Assembly (NCBI GenBank): GCA_903813345.2
Contig: CAIIXF020000002.1
Span: 29,942,926 to 30,006,925, forward strand
Direction of reading: 5' to 3'
Length of the DNA stretch: 64,000 bases
DNA from: Owenia fusiformis
Lineage: Eukaryota > Annelida > Polychaeta > Sabellida > Oweniidae
Shown here: positions 61,693 through 64,000 of the stretch, one piece after another
Layout of the letters: each line of letters starts with the position of its first letter
Position numbering within the stretch: position 1 is the stretch's first letter
Notes under the pieces: generated by a model
Told to the model about the DNA's origin: nothing
Databases searched by the model: none
The model's input: the letters and a program-made list of their open reading frames with translations, nothing else
Translations under genes and position numbers: made by a program

Positions 61693-62703
61693 CTGAAAGA
61701 TGAAGTTCAAATATTATTTCTAGTGAACCCCAAAAAGTTGAAAACTAAAACTAAAATACTCTTCACAATAAATATCCTACATACTGAATTAAAAACATGT
61801 ATTAAGTATTCAATTTTCACCTATTTCGTGTTGGTTTTCAAGGTTGATAAACATTGTTTGAAACCACATTTCTGGATGTAATTTTAGTTGTAGATTTCAA
61901 ATGCCATGTAAGTCGAGATTATTTCTACTCGCATCTTTTCTATTTCATTCATCTTTAAACCTGATTTTGCATCAAACAGTTTATTATTGAATCGGAATGA
62001 AATGTTCAGTTTTCTTTTTTTGCAGCTTTGAATGAACATAACATAATACAAAGATTAGCTTTGCCTTAGTCTGTCTCTTTTACTTATCTTGATTTCTCAA
62101 GATCAGATAAGTAAAAAATACCGACTTGGGCAAGGCTCAGAGGGGGAGAAACACCAGGGTTCAAAGATGACATACGCTTATAATGTAAATCTGTACTGAG
62201 ATAACATCGTCGCTGATTGGTCAAAAGTCGACAAACAAATGATGTCATCAATGGCGGTTTAAAAATTTTCGAAATATGCTTCGAATAATATTATCTTCAT
62301 TTCTGGCGTGTTAACCAATATCATAGCTTCTCATTTCACATCAAGATAAAGAAAGGTGTACGGAATATGCCTATATCAATTAAAACATCCAATCGAAGTG
62401 TAGTATTTGATAACTAGCCAATGAAAATTCGAACGAACGAAGGTGGTAAGCAAGAGAGGTAATTATGTCTGTCATCTTTAAACTCTGGGGCTTTCCCTCC
62501 TCTTGGCAAGGCTATACAAAGATATACTTTATTCTTACATGTACATGTTAATGTAAGTATAGAATATTGAAATGCTGGGATTGAAATTGGAAAACTATGT
62601 ATGATACATGTATTTGTTATTCCCCTTTTCAATAATATACATGTAACACATAGTATGTAGTATGCAATAACTGTTATATAACACATCAAATGTAGTATAC
62701 TAC
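61693..62703 (-). other. AGA last intron
   Basis: The intron carries a foldback hairpin (62057-62137) and a GC-richer patch with CCAAT, TGATGTCATC and AATGGCGG motifs (about 62220-62270). The patch is promoter-like but no exon is seen near it. Confidence 0.6.
62057..62137. repeat. Foldback hairpin in AGA intron
   Basis: TTTTACTTATCTTGA (62078-62092) pairs with TCAAGATCAGATAAGTAAAA (62097-62116), with one inserted base, around a 4-base loop. An outer stem of AGCTTTGCC against GGCAAGGCT extends it. It would be part of the AGA pre-mRNA. It may be a short foldback transposon or an RNA hairpin gene. Confidence 0.6.
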
Positions 62704-62837
62704 CATATGTTCCATTTACTGTTGCAGCTACTAATGCCCCTACAAATTTTGGATAATATCTTATAATTTTCTTCAAAGCATCAATTGCTGCGGCATCGGG
62801 GGCCATGCCTTGACGCATATTTTCAACCGTCTGGTGG
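62704..62837 (-). CDS. AGA: Aspartylglucosaminidase, penultimate exon
   Basis: The exon runs from an acceptor (CATTTTCAG ending 62838) to a donor (GTAGTA at 62703). Its first base completes an AGC Ser codon with the upstream exon, giving LPSHQTVENMRQG, which matches LPSYQAVEYMRRG of the human enzyme. It continues KIIRYYPKFVGALVAATVNG, matching the human FPEFFGAVICANVTG segment. It ends one base into a Gly codon. These are parts of the beta subunit. Confidence 0.9.
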
Positions 62838-63187
62838 CTGAAAATGAGAAATGGAATAAATAGTACATTGGCATGGGATCAGAAATCACAAGGAAAACGC
62901 TAGAAAATCACTGAATTAATATGATTACATTATACTTTCCACTAGCATTAAAGTTATGTCACCATACAATTCATAACAGACACCAAATGCCAAACACCAA
63001 ATGCCAACAACTGAACACCAAAAAAAGTTGGAGACTATGTATGTCACCACTTATAAGTTATGAACAATATCTGGTAAAAATACAATACATTGGTATTATT
63101 CAACTTTTTTAATGATTATTAACTTTATTAATAAATAAATGGATTAACAAATTATTCATGGAAAAGTTTAACTGCAAAAAGTCTTAC
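62838..63187 (-). other. AGA intron with R1 repeat copy 3
   Basis: A 350-bp intron with GT-AG borders. About 62960-63055 is a shorter copy of the R1 repeat (CACCAAATGCCAAACACCAA and AAAAAGTTGGAGAC). Confidence 0.65.
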
Positions 63188-63295
63188 CTTGGAAGAAATC
63201 TCATCATGACATCCCCATCGCCAGTACCTGCAGCGCCCCCTACATCGTTATCAACATAAGCCCCAGCGCCAGCTATAGGGGAATCTCCAACTCTC
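63188..63295 (-). CDS. AGA: Aspartylglucosaminidase, partial gene (most 5' exon in window)
   Basis: Aspartylglucosaminidase (N4-(beta-N-acetylglucosaminyl)-L-asparaginase) is a lysosomal N-terminal-nucleophile hydrolase that cleaves the GlcNAc-Asn bond in glycoprotein breakdown. This exon encodes [17 protein letters not shown] and [13 protein letters not shown], close to human RVGDSPIPGAGAYADD and ATGNGDILMRFLP. The Arg and Asp of RVGDSP and the TG of the TG-GD motif are known substrate-binding positions and are present. Borders are an acceptor (TTTCAG ending 63296) and a donor (GTAAGA at 63187); reading enters in the third base of a Gly codon. The three exons join in frame to 110 residues plus stop. 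The alpha subunit, signal peptide and catalytic Thr lie beyond the right edge, so the gene is partial here only because of the window. Confidence 0.93.
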
Positions 63296-64000
63296 CTGAA
63301 ACAATATGCAAACTTTAAAAATACATACACAGTATATGTTTATTCATTTTAAATATACACTGTTGATTTCATAGAGTACGTGATTCCATTAAACTGTTGT
63401 ACTTACAACAAAATACAGTATGTACAAATTGCCAGATCAAAACATACAGAGCAAAACTTCTTGTAAAAATGAACATCTCTGAAAGTGGAACACCTCAATA
63501 AGGGGAACATTTGCTCCTCTACAATGTTGAAAAGCGATTGAGGAGCAACTTTTGTAATACATGATATTGATACAAATAAAGTGAGTGAATGAATAAATAA
63601 AAAAGGGGGAACATTTTTTCAGGTACAGCAACCAATGGAGTTAATCTACATAAACCTCTATAAATGGAACACCTCCCAAGTGGAACACTTTTGAGGTACA
63701 TTTGTCCTAGTTTCTGCGGAGCTTTACAAAGTTAGTATCTGAGAACAAGGGGAAATAATATGAGAACTTAACATCTATTGTAATTATATCTCAGGAGTCA
63801 GAGTCCACTGCCATCTATAGAATAATATTTATGTACAACATGGTATTGTATGTGCATGGAAATTAACTTTTGTACAACCATAGAGTATTGAAACTGTTCA
63901 ATGCAATGTTAGGTTAAAGATGTTGATTTGAACAATACTGTAATACTCAAACCTCTTTTTAGCTCTAAAATGCATATGGCCATATCACCTATTTGTAACT
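63296..64000 (-). other. AGA intron, running off the window
   Basis: No upstream AGA exon was found by looking for the expected GTSTNG-type segment on the - strand. Two R2 repeat copies are present (63465-63520 and 63650-63705). Confidence 0.55.
63645..63705. repeat. Repeat family R2, further copy
   Basis: AAACCTCTATAAATGGAACA, followed by CCTCCCAAGTGGAACACTTT, matches the element at 60945-61035 nearly base for base over its left part. A looser copy precedes it at 63465-63520. Confidence 0.55.

Overview
The window looks like AT-rich nuclear DNA of an invertebrate animal. Genes are sparse and split by introns of several kb with GT-AG borders, separated by long non-coding stretches with foldback elements, a SINE-like fragment, homopolymer runs and one full-length LTR retrotransposon. 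A lophotrochozoan-type marine invertebrate would fit, but that is inference from overall character and protein flavour; no species is claimed.

Left half (1-34.6 kb): two paralogous POU class IV (Brn3 / acj6 / unc-86 type) transcription factor genes point at each other. POU4-A is on the + strand (exon 1 6759-6815, intron about 6.7 kb, exon 2 13494-14438). POU4-B is on the - strand (exon 1 34592-34440, intron about 5.1 kb, exon 2 29339-28491). Both predicted proteins are 333 aa, share the same phase-0 intron position, and have nearly identical POU-specific domains. Their N-termini differ: POU4-B keeps the conserved class IV N-terminal exon and POU-IV box, while POU4-A has a 19-codon first exon and has lost the box. 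About 14 kb of non-coding DNA between their 3' ends holds a SINE-like fragment, a foldback MITE and a GC-rich hairpin.

Middle (34.6-49 kb): mostly non-coding DNA with a second foldback MITE, a copy of a dispersed repeat, an unassigned ORF (about 40.6-41.0 kb) and a three-exon gene on the + strand (44208-45746) for a 195-aa sarcoplasmic calcium-binding-protein/calexcitin-like protein whose EF-hand loops all look degenerate.

Right (49-58 kb): a 8942-bp LTR retrotransposon, inserted in - orientation, with two 2828-bp LTRs that look identical, a 4-bp ATAT target duplication, PBS, PPT and a single 959-codon Gag-protease ORF. It has no reverse transcriptase, RNase H or integrase. Each LTR carries about 1.9 kb of minisatellite downstream of a TATA box.

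Right end (58-64 kb): a candidate short coding exon on the - strand (59090-59013) resembles exon 1 of POU4-A and has a phase-0 donor that could join exon 2 of POU4-B 30 kb away. The 3' three exons of an aspartylglucosaminidase (AGA) gene follow on the - strand (63295-61601); its 5' part lies beyond the window. Several dispersed repeats sit in and around the AGA introns.

The most interesting signals are the inverted POU4 pair with unequal N-termini, the possible distal alternative first exon of POU4-B with a gene and a young retrotransposon inside its intron, and the Gag-protease-only retrotransposon with minisatellite LTRs.
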